Below, in pieces: positions 50,975-59,613 of a stretch of DNA of 64,000 nt. Position 1 is the stretch's first letter, and the number at the start of each line of letters is the position of its first letter. The notes under the pieces were generated by a model. It saw nothing but the letters and a program-made list of their open reading frames with translations, made no database searches and was not told where the DNA came from. This stretch comes from Virgisporangium aurantiacum (lineage in GTDB: Bacteria > Actinomycetota > Actinomycetes > Mycobacteriales > Micromonosporaceae): positions 39,926-103,925 of the forward strand of contig NZ_BOPG01000083.1 in the NCBI RefSeq assembly GCF_016863635.1. Reading direction: 5' to 3'. The translations under genes and the position numbers were made by a program.

Positions 50975-52134
50975 CATCCGATCCGCACCTGACCTACCGG
51001 GCGCCGACGGCGATCCGCGACATGCTGTTCACCACCTGGTCGCTGCTGGGATCGTTCACCGCCGACCAGAAGTCGCGCGCGCAGTTCCCGTTCGACGACC
51101 CGGCCCGCGTCGACTGGGACTTCATTCCCAAGCCCGACCGCACCGGCGTCCCGCTGTTCGAACTCGACCGGCACCAGAAGGCCCTCGCCCACACGCTGAT
51201 GCGGGCCGGGCTCAGCATCCGCGGGTACAGCCAGGCGTTGGCGGTGATGGCCACGGAGAACGTCCTCCGCGCCACCGAGGTGATCGACCGCGGATTCGGT
51301 GTGTACGCGGCCGACTTCCGCGATCCCGAGAACTACCTGTTCAGCTGGTTCGGGAGACCGGCGTTCGAGGACACCTGGGGCTGGCGGGTGATGGGTCACC
51401 ACCTCTGCCTCAACTACACCGTCGTCGGCCAGGAGTACCTGACCGTGACCCCCACGGTGCTGGGCGCGCAACCGTTCCCGGCCGGCGTACTCGACCCGCT
51501 CGGCGCCAGCCAGCGGATGGCCTTCGACCTGCTCGGCCGCCTGAGCCCCGAACAACGCGCCACGACACACATCCACGACGTGGCCCCGGCCGACTTCACC
51601 ACCCGCCAGGTGCCGAAGGTCGGCGACGTCGAGCTGCCCGACCACGTCGACCTCGGCATCGAGACCTACGAGACCACCGACGACGACCGCTGGGCACTGC
51701 GCTTCGAGAAGGCGTCACCGTCGGGCTTGAACGGTGCCGAGCTGAGCACCGACGACCTCGCGCTGGCCCGGGACCTGCTGCTGCATTTCGTCGGCACTGG
51801 CCCGGATGAACTGGCCCGGCAGTACCGCCTCGCCGTCGAGGCCGAGCCGGCCGACGGGTTGACGTTCGCCTGGGCCGGCGGCCTGCGCCCGGACACCTCC
51901 TACTACTTCCGGGTTTCGACCCGGCGCCTGCTCGTCGAGTCTGACAACGCGGTCGCCGCCGGCAACCACATCCACGCCATCTGGCGCGACCTCGACAACG
52001 ACCTGGGCCACGACCTCCTGCTCGGCCACTACGCCAGGCACGATCACCGCCGCGGCGCCGGGCATCTGCGGCGCCGCGTAGTGTCGAGCACAGTCGCCGA
52101 CGCGGACTTCATCGCCTCGCGTTCGCAGGTCTGA
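50971..52134 (+). CDS. DUF3500 protein (copy B)
   Basis: This encodes 387 residues from the GTG at 50971 (GTGA overlap with the dehydrogenase). It shares with copy A at 40407-41672 the segments YLFSWFGRPAFEDTWGWRVM, GHHLCLNYTVVG and a carboxy-terminal SYYFRVSTRRLLVESDN, then NHIHAIWRDLDNDLG. Invariant Glu, Asp, His and Asn-Asp positions suggest a metal or ligand site. Function is unknown. It is last in the rightward operon; one DUF3500 in each divergent operon suggests that both work on the same pathway, perhaps as partners or on successive intermediates. Confidence 0.85.
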   Translation: MTSDPHLTYRAPTAIRDMLFTTWSLLGSFTADQKSRAQFPFDDPARVDWDFIPKPDRTGVPLFELDRHQKALAHTLMRAGLSIRGYSQALAVMATENVLRATEVIDRGFGVYAADFRDPENYLFSWFGRPAFEDTWGWRVMGHHLCLNYTVVGQEYLTVTPTVLGAQPFPAGVLDPLGASQRMAFDLLGRLSPEQRATTHIHDVAPADFTTRQVPKVGDVELPDHVDLGIETYETTDDDRWALRFEKASPSGLNGAELSTDDLALARDLLLHFVGTGPDELARQYRLAVEAEPADGLTFAWAGGLRPDTSYYFRVSTRRLLVESDNAVAAGNHIHAIWRDLDNDLGHDLLLGHYARHDHRRGAGHLRRRVVSSTVADADFIASRSQV

Positions 52135-52314
52135 CGTGTGCCAAGACCTTGTGCAGGGGTCAACTCCCGAGGGATTCGCCGCACCAGAGCTGTGGCCGGG
52201 CCGCTGGGCCTGCACGTCGCACGCCGGCCTGCCCGTGTGTCCCAGGCAGTGTCCGCTGTTCCAGGTAATGGCAGACCCTCCCTGACCGTCCGGGCTGGTC
52301 GTAGCGTCAAGGGC

Positions 52315-53199
52315 GTGAACAGTCGTTCCGAGGTCCGTGACTTCCTGACCACCCGCCGCGCCCGGCTCAGCCCGGAGCGGGCGGGTCTGCCCGCCTACGG
52401 CGGCGGTCACCGTCGGGTGGCCGGGCTGCGTCGCGAGGAGGTGGCGTTGCTGGCCGGGGTGAGTGTCGACTACTACACCCGGCTGGAGCGCGGCAACCTG
52501 GCCGGTGTCTCCGACAGCGTCCTGGAGGCCCTGGCCCGGGCGTTGCAACTCGACGAAGCCGAACGCGTCCACCTGTTCGACCTGGCCCGGGCGGCCAACA
52601 CCAGCGCCACCACGGCACGGAGACGGCGCCGGCCCGGCCCCACCCTGCGGCCGGGAGTTCATCTGCTGCTGGACGCGATGACGATGGCGCCGGCGTACGT
52701 CCGCAACGGCCGCCTCGACGTGCTCGGTGCGAACGCGCTGGGCCGGGCGGTGTTCGCGCCGCTCTTCGATACCGCGGCGCCGGTGCCGAACATGGCCCGG
52801 TTCCTCTTTCTCGACCCGGCCGCGCAGACCTTCTACGTCGGCTGGGAGACCGTGGCCGCGGACTCCGTGGCGTTGCTGCGGGCCGAGGCGGGCCGCGATC
52901 CGTACGACCGCGCCCTCACCGATCTGATCGGTGAGCTGTCCACCCGCAGCGAGGTGTTCCGGACCTGGTGGGCGGCGCATGACGTGCGGTTGCACCGCAG
53001 CGGCGTCAAACGCCTGCAGCACCCGGTCGTCGGCGAGCTCACCCTGGCCTACGAGTCGCTGGAGCTCGTCACCGATCCGGGTCTACGGCTCAACGCCTAC
53101 ACCGCCGAACCCGGCAGCCCCGCCCGCGAGGCCCTCGACCTGCTGGCCAGCTGGAGCACGGCGCCACATGAGCGGCCGGCTCGCCGGTCGGTGGAGTAG
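52315..53199 (+). CDS. MmyB-type XRE transcriptional regulator
   Basis: This encodes 294 residues from the GTG at 52315. The amino HTH (FLTTRRARLSPERAGLPAYG, then RVAGLRREEVALLAGVSVDY, YTRLERGNLAGVS) is characteristic. The carboxy MmyB-like ligand-binding (PAS-like) domain reads APAYVRNGRLDVLGANALGR and HRSGVKRLQHPVVGELTLAY. MmyB regulators commonly sit beside and control short-chain dehydrogenases or reductases; here a zinc alcohol dehydrogenase follows on the same strand. A second, truncated member lies at 59009-59434. Confidence 0.88.
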   Translation: MNSRSEVRDFLTTRRARLSPERAGLPAYGGGHRRVAGLRREEVALLAGVSVDYYTRLERGNLAGVSDSVLEALARALQLDEAERVHLFDLARAANTSATTARRRRRPGPTLRPGVHLLLDAMTMAPAYVRNGRLDVLGANALGRAVFAPLFDTAAPVPNMARFLFLDPAAQTFYVGWETVAADSVALLRAEAGRDPYDRALTDLIGELSTRSEVFRTWWAAHDVRLHRSGVKRLQHPVVGELTLAYESLELVTDPGLRLNAYTAEPGSPAREALDLLASWSTAPHERPARRSVE

Positions 53200-53250
53200 A
53201 CCGCCGTCGCGCGGGAAGTACCCGCACAGACCCGGACGTGAAGACCCGTG

Positions 53251-53267
53251 CCACGCATTCCGCGTGG
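53251..53267. promoter_or_regulatory. Inverted repeat before the alcohol dehydrogenase
   Basis: CCACGC-ATTCC-GCGTGG (53251-53267) is a perfect 6-5-6 inverted repeat about 30 bases before the start codon, a plausible operator for the MmyB-type regulator encoded just upstream. Confidence 0.4.
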
Positions 53268-53295
53268 GCGGTATCCCATGTGTGTAAAGGATTCA

Positions 53296-54336
53296 ATGCT
53301 GATGCGAGCAACCATGATCTACGGTGCCGGTGATGTCCGGGTGGAGACCGTTCCGGACCCGGTCCTACGGGAACCGACCGATGCGCTGGTGCGGGTGGTG
53401 CGGTCGTGTATCTGCGGCAGCGACCTGTGGCCCTACGGCTCGATGCCGGCCGGCGAGCAGGGCCGGCGGATCGGGCACGAGTTCATCGGTGTCGTCGAGG
53501 ACACCGGCGCCGAGGTGTCCGGCCTGTCCCGTGGCGATCTGGTGGTGGCGCCGTTCGTGTGGGCCGACAACACCTGTGACTTCTGCCGGGAGGGCCTGCA
53601 CACCTCGTGCCGGCACGGCGGCGGCTGGGGCTCGAACGGTGTCGACGGTGGCCAGGGCGAGGCCGTACGGGTGCCGCAGGCCCAGGGCACCCTGGTCAAG
53701 CTGCCGGTCGCTGAAGACTCGGCGCTGCTGCCGTCGCTGCTGAGCCTGTCCGACGTGTTCCCGACCGGTCACCACTGCGCGGTCACCGCCGGAGTCGGCC
53801 CGCGCACGACGGTCACCGTCATCGGTGACGGCGCGGTGGGGCTGTCCGCGGTCCTCGCGGCGAAGCGGCTCGGCGCGGAGCGCATCATCCTGATGGGCCG
53901 GCACAAGGACCGCACCGATCTCGGTCGCGAGTTCGGCGCCACCGACGTCGTCGCCGAACGCGGCGCCGAGGGCGTCGAGCGGGTCCGGGAGCTGACCGGC
54001 GGCGACGGCACCCACACCGTGCTGGAGTGCGTCGGGTTGAAGCCCGCCATCGAGACCGCGTTCGGCGTCGTCCGGGCCGGCGGCACCGTCAGCCGGGTCG
54101 GCGCGCCCCAGTACCCCGACGTGCCCGCCGACTTCGGCGTGTTCTTCCGCAACATCACGTTGACCGGCGGAGTGGCACCGGCGCGCGCCTACATCGAGGA
54201 GCTGATGCCCGACATCCTCGAGGGCCGCGTGCAGCCGGGCAAGGTGTTCGACCGCACGGTCAACCTCGACCAGGTACCCGACGGCTACCGCGCCATGGCC
54301 GACCGGACCGCCCTGAAGGTCCTGATCCAGCCATGA
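53296..54336 (+). CDS. Zinc-dependent alcohol dehydrogenase family protein
   Basis: This encodes 346 residues from the ATG at 53296, with AAAGGA five bases upstream; an ATG at 53302 is an alternative. Catalytic zinc ligands are in CICGSDLW (Cys) and RRIGHEFIGVVEDTG (His-Glu); a structural-zinc lobe is reduced to CDFCREGLHTSC, with Asp at the first usual Cys. The NAD(P)-binding motif is VTVIGDGAVGLSAVLAAKRL. It belongs to the medium-chain dehydrogenase group; substrate unknown. Its stop overlaps the start of the DUF2255 gene (ATGA). Confidence 0.9.
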   Translation: MLMRATMIYGAGDVRVETVPDPVLREPTDALVRVVRSCICGSDLWPYGSMPAGEQGRRIGHEFIGVVEDTGAEVSGLSRGDLVVAPFVWADNTCDFCREGLHTSCRHGGGWGSNGVDGGQGEAVRVPQAQGTLVKLPVAEDSALLPSLLSLSDVFPTGHHCAVTAGVGPRTTVTVIGDGAVGLSAVLAAKRLGAERIILMGRHKDRTDLGREFGATDVVAERGAEGVERVRELTGGDGTHTVLECVGLKPAIETAFGVVRAGGTVSRVGAPQYPDVPADFGVFFRNITLTGGVAPARAYIEELMPDILEGRVQPGKVFDRTVNLDQVPDGYRAMADRTALKVLIQP

Positions 54337-54713
54337 CCGTGACCTGGACCGATGATGAACTCGACCGTGTCGGCGACGCCGAGGAACTCCAGCTCGCATC
54401 CCGGCGCGACGACGGCACGCTGCGCCCGTTCGTGACGATGTGGGTGGTCCGCGCCGGCGGCGACGTGTACGTGCGGTCGGCGCACGGCCCGGACAACCCG
54501 TGGTACCGGCGGGCGACGGCCAGCGGCGTCGGTCGGATCCGCGCCGGCGGAGTGGAACGCGACGTCAGCTTCGAATCCGCTGCGTCCGACGTCCATCCGG
54601 CGATCGATAAGGCCTACCACGCCAAGTACGACCGCTACGGCCCGGCCATCGTCGGCACCGTCGTCGGGGCAAAGGCCGTCCCGGTGACCATCCGCCTGGT
54701 CCCGACCTCCTGA
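54333..54713 (+). CDS. DUF2255 family protein
   Basis: This encodes 126 residues from the ATG at 54333 (ATGA overlap with the dehydrogenase). The family pattern W-T-x-x-E-L-x-x-I, then RRDDGTLRPFVTMWVVRAGG, VYVRSAHGPDNPWYRRA and VSFESAASDVHPAIDKAYHA, YDRYGPAIVGTVVG matches DUF2255, a split-barrel flavin-binding-like fold related to deazaflavin-dependent nitroreductases. It probably binds F420 or flavin. Adjacent oxidoreductases agree with a redox role. Confidence 0.8.
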   Translation: MTVTWTDDELDRVGDAEELQLASRRDDGTLRPFVTMWVVRAGGDVYVRSAHGPDNPWYRRATASGVGRIRAGGVERDVSFESAASDVHPAIDKAYHAKYDRYGPAIVGTVVGAKAVPVTIRLVPTS

Positions 54714-54803
54714 AAGGCGACCCAGCTGCTGCCGTTCATCGGCTATCCCCGCACCCTCAACGCGATCCGGCTCATCGACGACGTCATCCCGAACGGAGCA
54801 TGA
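54714..54803 (+). pseudogene. C-terminal remnant of a carboxymuconolactone decarboxylase family gene
   Basis: Directly after the DUF2255 stop, in the same frame, 29 codons read TQLLPFIGYPRTLNAIRLID, DVIPNGA, then stop. This is the usual ending of actinobacterial CMD-family (AhpD-like) proteins. The catalytic CxxC part and the start are missing. The remnant supplies the GGAG ribosome site of the next reductase gene. Confidence 0.6.
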
Positions 54804-54805
54804 GA

Positions 54806-55822
54806 ATGGAACACCGTCCACTCGGGCGCACCGGCGTCTCGGTCAGCACACTGTGCCTGGGCACCATGATGTTCGGCGACTGGGGCACCAAGGACCACGA
54901 CGAGAGCGTCCGCGTCATCCACCGGGCCCTCGACGCCGGGATCAACTTCGTCGACACCGCCGATGTCTACTCGCAGGGCGAGTCGGAGGTCATCGTCGGA
55001 AAGGCGTTGAAGGGACGCCGTGAGGACGTCGTCCTCGCCACGAAGTTCTTCATGCCCTTCGACGACGACCCCAACCACCGCGGCGGCTCTCGCCGCTGGA
55101 TCATGACCTCGGTCGAGAACTCGTTGCGTCGGCTCGGTACCGACCACATCGACCTGTACCAGATGCACCGCTACGACCCGGCCGTCGACCTCGACGAGAC
55201 GTTGGGTGCGCTGACCGACCTCATCCGTGCCGGCAAGGTCCGGTACATCGGCCACTCGACGTTCCCCGCGTCGGCGCTCATCGACGCGCAGTACGTCGCC
55301 CGTGACCGGGGTCGGGAACGGTTCGTCACCGAGCAGCCGACGTACTCGATCCTGACCCGCAACATCGAGCACGAGATCCTCCCGCTGACCCAGCGGTACG
55401 GCATGGGTGTGCTGTCCTACAGCCCGCTCGCCGGCGGCTGGCTGTCCGGCCGTTACCGCAAGGACGAGCACTCCGGTCCGACTGCGGCTGCCCGCCCTGC
55501 CGTCCGCTTCGACATGTCGTTGCCGGAGAACCAACGCAAGCTCGACGCCGCCGACGCCCTGGCTCAGTTGGCCGACAAGGCCGGAATCAGCCTGATCGAG
55601 CTCGCCATCGCGTTCGTCCTGCGCCACCCCGCCGTCACGAGCGCCATCATCGGCCCGCGCACCATGGAACACCTCGAATCACAGTTGGCCGCCGCAGACA
55701 CGGTCCTCACCGATGACGTCCTCGACGGCATCGACGCGATCGTCCCGCCGGGCCTTACCCTCAACCCGGCCGACAACGGCTGGGCCAGCCCGTTCCTGCA
55801 ACCGTCGGCCCGCCGCCGCTGA
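54806..55822 (+). CDS. Aldo/keto reductase (YajO/Gfo-type Kv-beta-like group)
   Basis: This encodes 338 residues from the ATG at 54806, with GGAG seven bases before; an in-frame ATG at 54800 is less well placed. AKR motifs are intact: MEHRPLGRTGVSVSTLCLGT, catalytic Tyr in DTADVYSQGESE, Lys in LATKFF, His in LYQMHRYDP and the cofactor loop AIIGPRTMEHLESQLAA. The length and terminal region match the Kv-beta-like AKR branch. It starts immediately after the CMD remnant and precedes another reductase. Confidence 0.9.
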   Translation: MEHRPLGRTGVSVSTLCLGTMMFGDWGTKDHDESVRVIHRALDAGINFVDTADVYSQGESEVIVGKALKGRREDVVLATKFFMPFDDDPNHRGGSRRWIMTSVENSLRRLGTDHIDLYQMHRYDPAVDLDETLGALTDLIRAGKVRYIGHSTFPASALIDAQYVARDRGRERFVTEQPTYSILTRNIEHEILPLTQRYGMGVLSYSPLAGGWLSGRYRKDEHSGPTAAARPAVRFDMSLPENQRKLDAADALAQLADKAGISLIELAIAFVLRHPAVTSAIIGPRTMEHLESQLAAADTVLTDDVLDGIDAIVPPGLTLNPADNGWASPFLQPSARRR

Positions 55823-55851
55823 CGCACATCCCGACCCGAGGAGAAACCGTC

Positions 55852-56696
55852 ATGCTGACCGACACCTTGACCCTGAGCAACGGTGACCGGATCCCGAAAA
55901 TCGGGTTCGGGACGTGGCTGCTCAAGGACGGCGACGAGTGCTACAACGCCGTCGCCGACGCGCTGCGCCTCGGCTACCGTCACATCGACACGGCCCGCGC
56001 CTACGACAACGAGGCATCCGTCGGCCGGGCGGTGCGTGACTCCGGCATCGCACGCGAGGATCTCTACATCACCTCGAAGTTGCCGGCCGAGGCCAAGGAC
56101 TACGACACGGCGGTCGAGGAGTTCGAGACCACCATGGCCGAGATCGGCCTGGACTACCTCGACCTCTACCTGGTGCATGCGCCGTGGCCGTGGGACGAGA
56201 TGGGCAAGGACTGCCGCGAGGAGAACCGGCAGATCTGGAAGGCCATGGAGGAGTTCCTGGCCAGCGGACGGGTCCGGCCATCGGCGTGTCGAACTTCGAC
56301 CCCGACGACCTGGACAGCCTCCTGCCGGCGTGCACCGTCAAGCCGATGGTCAACCAGATCCGCTGGTTCATCGGGCTCGACCCGTCCGACACCGTTCGCA
56401 CATGCGCCGAGCACGACATCGTCGTGGAGGCCTACTCACCGTTCGCCCACGGCCTCATCGTCAACCATCCCGAGATCGAGCAGATCGCGGCGCGATACGG
56501 CGTCAGCGCACCGCAGTTGTGCATCCGCTTTCTGCTGCAGAAGGGTGCCGTGGTGCTGCCGAAGGCGACAAGTACCGCGCACATCGAGCAGAACGCGGCC
56601 CTCGACTTCGAGATCTCCGCCGACGACATGGCCGTGCTGGACGCCATGCGCGACACCGACAAGCACGAGGACGCGATGCAGTTCCGCTGGTCGTGA
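55852..56696 (+). pseudogene. Aldo/keto reductase interrupted by a one-base frameshift
   Basis: The ATG at 55852 follows GAGGAG. The first frame gives a good AKR to ASGRV (LSNGDRIPKIGFGTWLLKDG, Tyr in DTARAYDNE, Lys in ITSKLP, His in LYLVHAPWPW). Near 56272-56280 the frame is lost: one G is missing in GGTCCGGCCATCGG, where GTCCGGGCCATCGG is expected. The other frame then reads IGVSNFDPDDLDSLLP to VLPKATSTAHIEQNAAL and the stop at 56696. If a sequencing error, the gene is intact with 280 residues; otherwise it is a recent pseudogene. Its stop overlaps the transporter's GTG. Confidence 0.75.
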
Positions 56697-58279
56697 CGTC
56701 ACTCCCTGCCGGTCTGGAGTCTTCGCCGTGGGCGCCGCTGCGGCGGCCGGTGTTCGCCTGGCTGTGGATCGGTGTGCTGATCTCCGGCATGGGCACCTGG
56801 ATGCAGACGCTCGGCGCGCAGTGGTTGCTCGTCGACGTTCCGAACGCCGCCGCCGTCGTGGCCCTGGTGCAGGCGGCGAACACGTTGCCGATCATGCTGC
56901 TGGCCATGCCGGCCGGGGTGCTCGGAGACAGCTTCGACCGGCGCTGGTTGCTGTTCGTCGTCCAGGTGTACTTCCTGGTCGTCGGCGTTGCGCTGCTCGC
57001 GCTCACTCTGGCTGGGCTGATGCCGCCGGTGCTGCTGCTGGTGTTCACGTTCCTGCTCGGCGTCGGCGGCGCGGTCCAGCTTCCGGCCTGGCAGGCCAGC
57101 ACACCGGAACTGGTGCCGCGTCACCAGATCCGGGCGGCCGCCCGGCTGGAGATGGTCGGCATCAACCTGTCCCGCGCGGCCGGGCCCGCCGTGGCGGGGC
57201 TGATCATCGCGAGCGCCGGGGTGCCGACGGTGTTCGCCCTCAACGCGTTGTCGGTGCTCCCGTTGGCGGTCGCGCTGCTGTTCTGGCGCCGCACGCCCAC
57301 CGTGACCGCCGTTACTCGGGAACGGTTCTCGCCGGCGTTACGGGCGGGCGGTCGGTACGTGTGGCACGACACGTCCGTTCGGCGGATCCTGGTGCGGCTG
57401 TCGGTGTTCATTGTGCCCGCGGCGGCGATGTGGGCGCTGCTGCCGCTGGTCGCGAGCCGGCGGCTCGGCGTCGGTGCCGGCGGTTACGGGGTTCTGTTCG
57501 CCGCGCTCGGTGTCGGCGCGATCGTCGGTGCGCTGGTGCTGGGCCGGGTCAACCGGTTCCTGTCGACAAACGCGACCCTGTCCGTCGCCGGGGTGGCCCT
57601 GGCGGCGGCGTTGGCCCTGCTTGTTCTCGTGCCGAACGTCGTCGTGGCGGCTGGGGTGCTGGTGCTGGCCGGTGTCTCCTGGACGGCCACGATCTCCGGG
57701 CTGGTCGCCGATCTGCAGTTGTTCCTGCCGCGGTGGGTGATGGCCCGCGGCATGGCCATCTGGACGATGGTCTTCACCGGCTGCCAGGCGCTCGGCGCGT
57801 TGGCGTGGGGCGTGGTCGCCGAGCAGGCCGGCCTCACCGCCACCTTCGTCGCGGCGGCTGTCCTCGAACTCGGTGCCGTCGGGGTTGGGCTGGTCTGGCC
57901 GGTAGCGGACGCCGGTGAGACCGATCCGGACCCGGTCGTCTACTGGTCCGAGGCACGGGTCAGTCTCGACCCCGATCCCGCGACCGGACCCGTCCAGGTG
58001 ACCGTCACCTACACCATCGCACCGGAGAAGGAGCAGGCCTGGCTGGCGGCGATGCGGCACCTGCGCCGCTCGCGGCTGCGCACAGGAGCGACCAGGTGGG
58101 AGCTCTACCGCGATGCCGACCGCCGGGACCGGTTCGTCGAACAGTTCACGGTCTCCACCTGGGAGGAGCACCTGCGCCAGCACGAGGGCCGGCTCACCGC
58201 CGCCGACCGGACCGTCGAGCAAACGGCGCTCGGCTTCTCCGACCCACCGGCCACCGCCGACCATCTGATCCCACCGTGA
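56693..58279 (+). CDS. MFS exporter fused to an ABM-like domain
   Basis: This encodes 528 residues from a GTG at 56693 (GTGA overlap). Residues 15-410 are an EntS/MFS_3-type transporter with 12 hydrophobic helices (FAWLWIGVLISGMGTWMQTL, VALLALTLAGLMPPVLLLVF, VALFFW-like segments, TATFVAAAVLELGAVGVGLV). From about residue 430 a soluble domain resembles the dimeric alpha-beta barrel of antibiotic biosynthesis monooxygenases (VQVTVTYTIAPEKEQAWLAA, WELYRDADRRDRFVEQF, TWEEHLRQHEGRLTAADR). This fusion occurs in actinobacteria; the extra domain may sense or modify the cargo. The substrate is unknown. Confidence 0.85.
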   Translation: MTSLPAGLESSPWAPLRRPVFAWLWIGVLISGMGTWMQTLGAQWLLVDVPNAAAVVALVQAANTLPIMLLAMPAGVLGDSFDRRWLLFVVQVYFLVVGVALLALTLAGLMPPVLLLVFTFLLGVGGAVQLPAWQASTPELVPRHQIRAAARLEMVGINLSRAAGPAVAGLIIASAGVPTVFALNALSVLPLAVALLFWRRTPTVTAVTRERFSPALRAGGRYVWHDTSVRRILVRLSVFIVPAAAMWALLPLVASRRLGVGAGGYGVLFAALGVGAIVGALVLGRVNRFLSTNATLSVAGVALAAALALLVLVPNVVVAAGVLVLAGVSWTATISGLVADLQLFLPRWVMARGMAIWTMVFTGCQALGALAWGVVAEQAGLTATFVAAAVLELGAVGVGLVWPVADAGETDPDPVVYWSEARVSLDPDPATGPVQVTVTYTIAPEKEQAWLAAMRHLRRSRLRTGATRWELYRDADRRDRFVEQFTVSTWEEHLRQHEGRLTAADRTVEQTALGFSDPPATADHLIPP

Positions 58280-58487
58280 CGCAAAGGGTCAGCGGGTCAG
58301 CTGGCCAGTAGGTGGGTTTCGACACTGCAGCGGGCCGCTGAGGTGCGTCAATGGCGGTCGACTCGGCGGGCTCCCGATCTCGTCAAGGTGGGTGACGACG
58401 TCGGAGCCGTTCGATGCGCGCAGCAGCGTCGGCGAGAAGGTTGTTCGTGGTCGCACCAGGTTGACGCAGCGCCCTGGGGCCGCATTC

Positions 58488-59069
58488 TTACAACCGTCGG
58501 CCATCAGCCAGGTAGGAGGGGATACCTGATTCCTTGGCTTCCAGCGCCGCCAGGACGCGTCGCCATACGTACGGACGTAGACGAGCCTCGACCTGGTCCC
58601 GGTCGCAGAGCTCGAATGCGGAGATCTCGGTGTCGTCAAATTGAATGCTCGATATCTGCTCGTCTGAGATGGGCGCGCTGTCGAACACCATTGACAACAG
58701 GTCGTCCCATTGCCCGTGCGGTGACACCCAGTCGATCACCAGGAGCTGCCGGACCTGGACATCCAGTCCAAGTTCTTCCCTCAGCTCCCGGCGAGCCGCC
58801 GCGTGGGGTGGCTCGTTGGCTTCGACCATGCCACCGGGAACATCCCAGTCTGGCTTGTAGCTGGGATTCACCAGGAGTATTCGGCCCGCTGAGTCACAGA
58901 CAATTACGTCGGCACTGACCCTTTTCCTCGGCTGCTTCGCATTCCCTTCTGCCAAATAAGCTTGCCAGGCTTCAGGATCCCGCTCGTATAGCGGAGCACC
59001 CTCGGGCTCTACCATGAATCCGCATGGTTGGTCGTTGTTGCGCCCGTGCCTGATCCGCGGAACATCCAT
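58488..59069 (-). CDS. NUDIX hydrolase
   Basis: This encodes 193 residues from the ATG at 59069; an ATG at 59015 (MVEPEGAP) would remove 18 poorly conserved residues and may be the true start. The NUDIX box GGMVEANEPPHAAARRELRE, ELGL fits G-x5-E-x7-R-E-U-x-E-E-x-G-U. These enzymes hydrolyse nucleoside diphosphate-linked compounds with Mg2+. The amino part YERDPEAWQAYLAEGNAKQP, RKRVSADVIV is typical of a Streptomyces/Micromonospora subgroup. Its 5' end overlaps the tail of the truncated MmyB frame. Confidence 0.85.
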   Translation of the reverse strand: MDVPRIRHGRNNDQPCGFMVEPEGAPLYERDPEAWQAYLAEGNAKQPRKRVSADVIVCDSAGRILLVNPSYKPDWDVPGGMVEANEPPHAAARRELREELGLDVQVRQLLVIDWVSPHGQWDDLLSMVFDSAPISDEQISSIQFDDTEISAFELCDRDQVEARLRPYVWRRVLAALEAKESGIPSYLADGRRL

Positions 59070-59434
59070 GCTCGTCGCCTAAGCTGTTCCTCGAGCTGAA
59101 GGGTAAAGTCTGAAACGATCGAGCTACTCCGGTATGGGCCGAGTTGACCTTTCAGGACCTCGAGCTGACGAAGAACGATATATGAGCCGAGTTGCCGCGA
59201 CGTTGTCGGCGGCGATACGGTCCTCGTCGCGCCAAAATCGCGGGCGCCAGCGAGGTTGTCGCGTTCGAGTTGGGCGTAGTACTCGACGCTGACCCCGGCG
59301 AGGTCGGCTACCTCGCTGCGGCGTAGGCCGGGGACCCGACGGTTGCGGTTGTAGCTGGTCAGGCCGGCCCGTTCGGGGGTAATCCGGACGCGGCGGGAGC
59401 TGAGGAAGGCTTTCACCTCGTCGCGGTTGTCCAC
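59009..59434 (-). pseudogene. Truncated MmyB-type regulator keeping only the HTH
   Basis: From the GTG at 59434, residues 1-65 (DEVKAFLSSRRVRITPERAG, then VPGLRRSEVADLAGVSVEYY, AQLERDNLAGAR) match the HTH of the intact regulator at 52315. After about base 59240 the family similarity ends abruptly; the remaining 76 codons are unrelated and run into the NUDIX gene. The ligand-binding domain is gone. It is divergent to the SDR gene, the usual regulator-target arrangement. Confidence 0.65.
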
Positions 59435-59613
59435 GCTTTCCAGGCTAGGTCGGATCGCGGTGGCGAGTGGTGGGCTATCAGTACACCCTCCAGCAGCATC
59501 TTCTTCGCGTTCGAGGGAAGTGGTTCCCTGGATGACGTCGCCGCTTCCCGGTCTTTCGGCACGGTCGGATCTGCCTCGGTGCGGTGTTCCTACTCGACAG
59601 GGACGTGAGCAGC

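Noticed and set aside
58280..58487. Possible gene or mobile remnant between the MFS transporter and NUDIX genes
   Set aside because: Open frames exist on both strands but none shows family motifs or a ribosome site.
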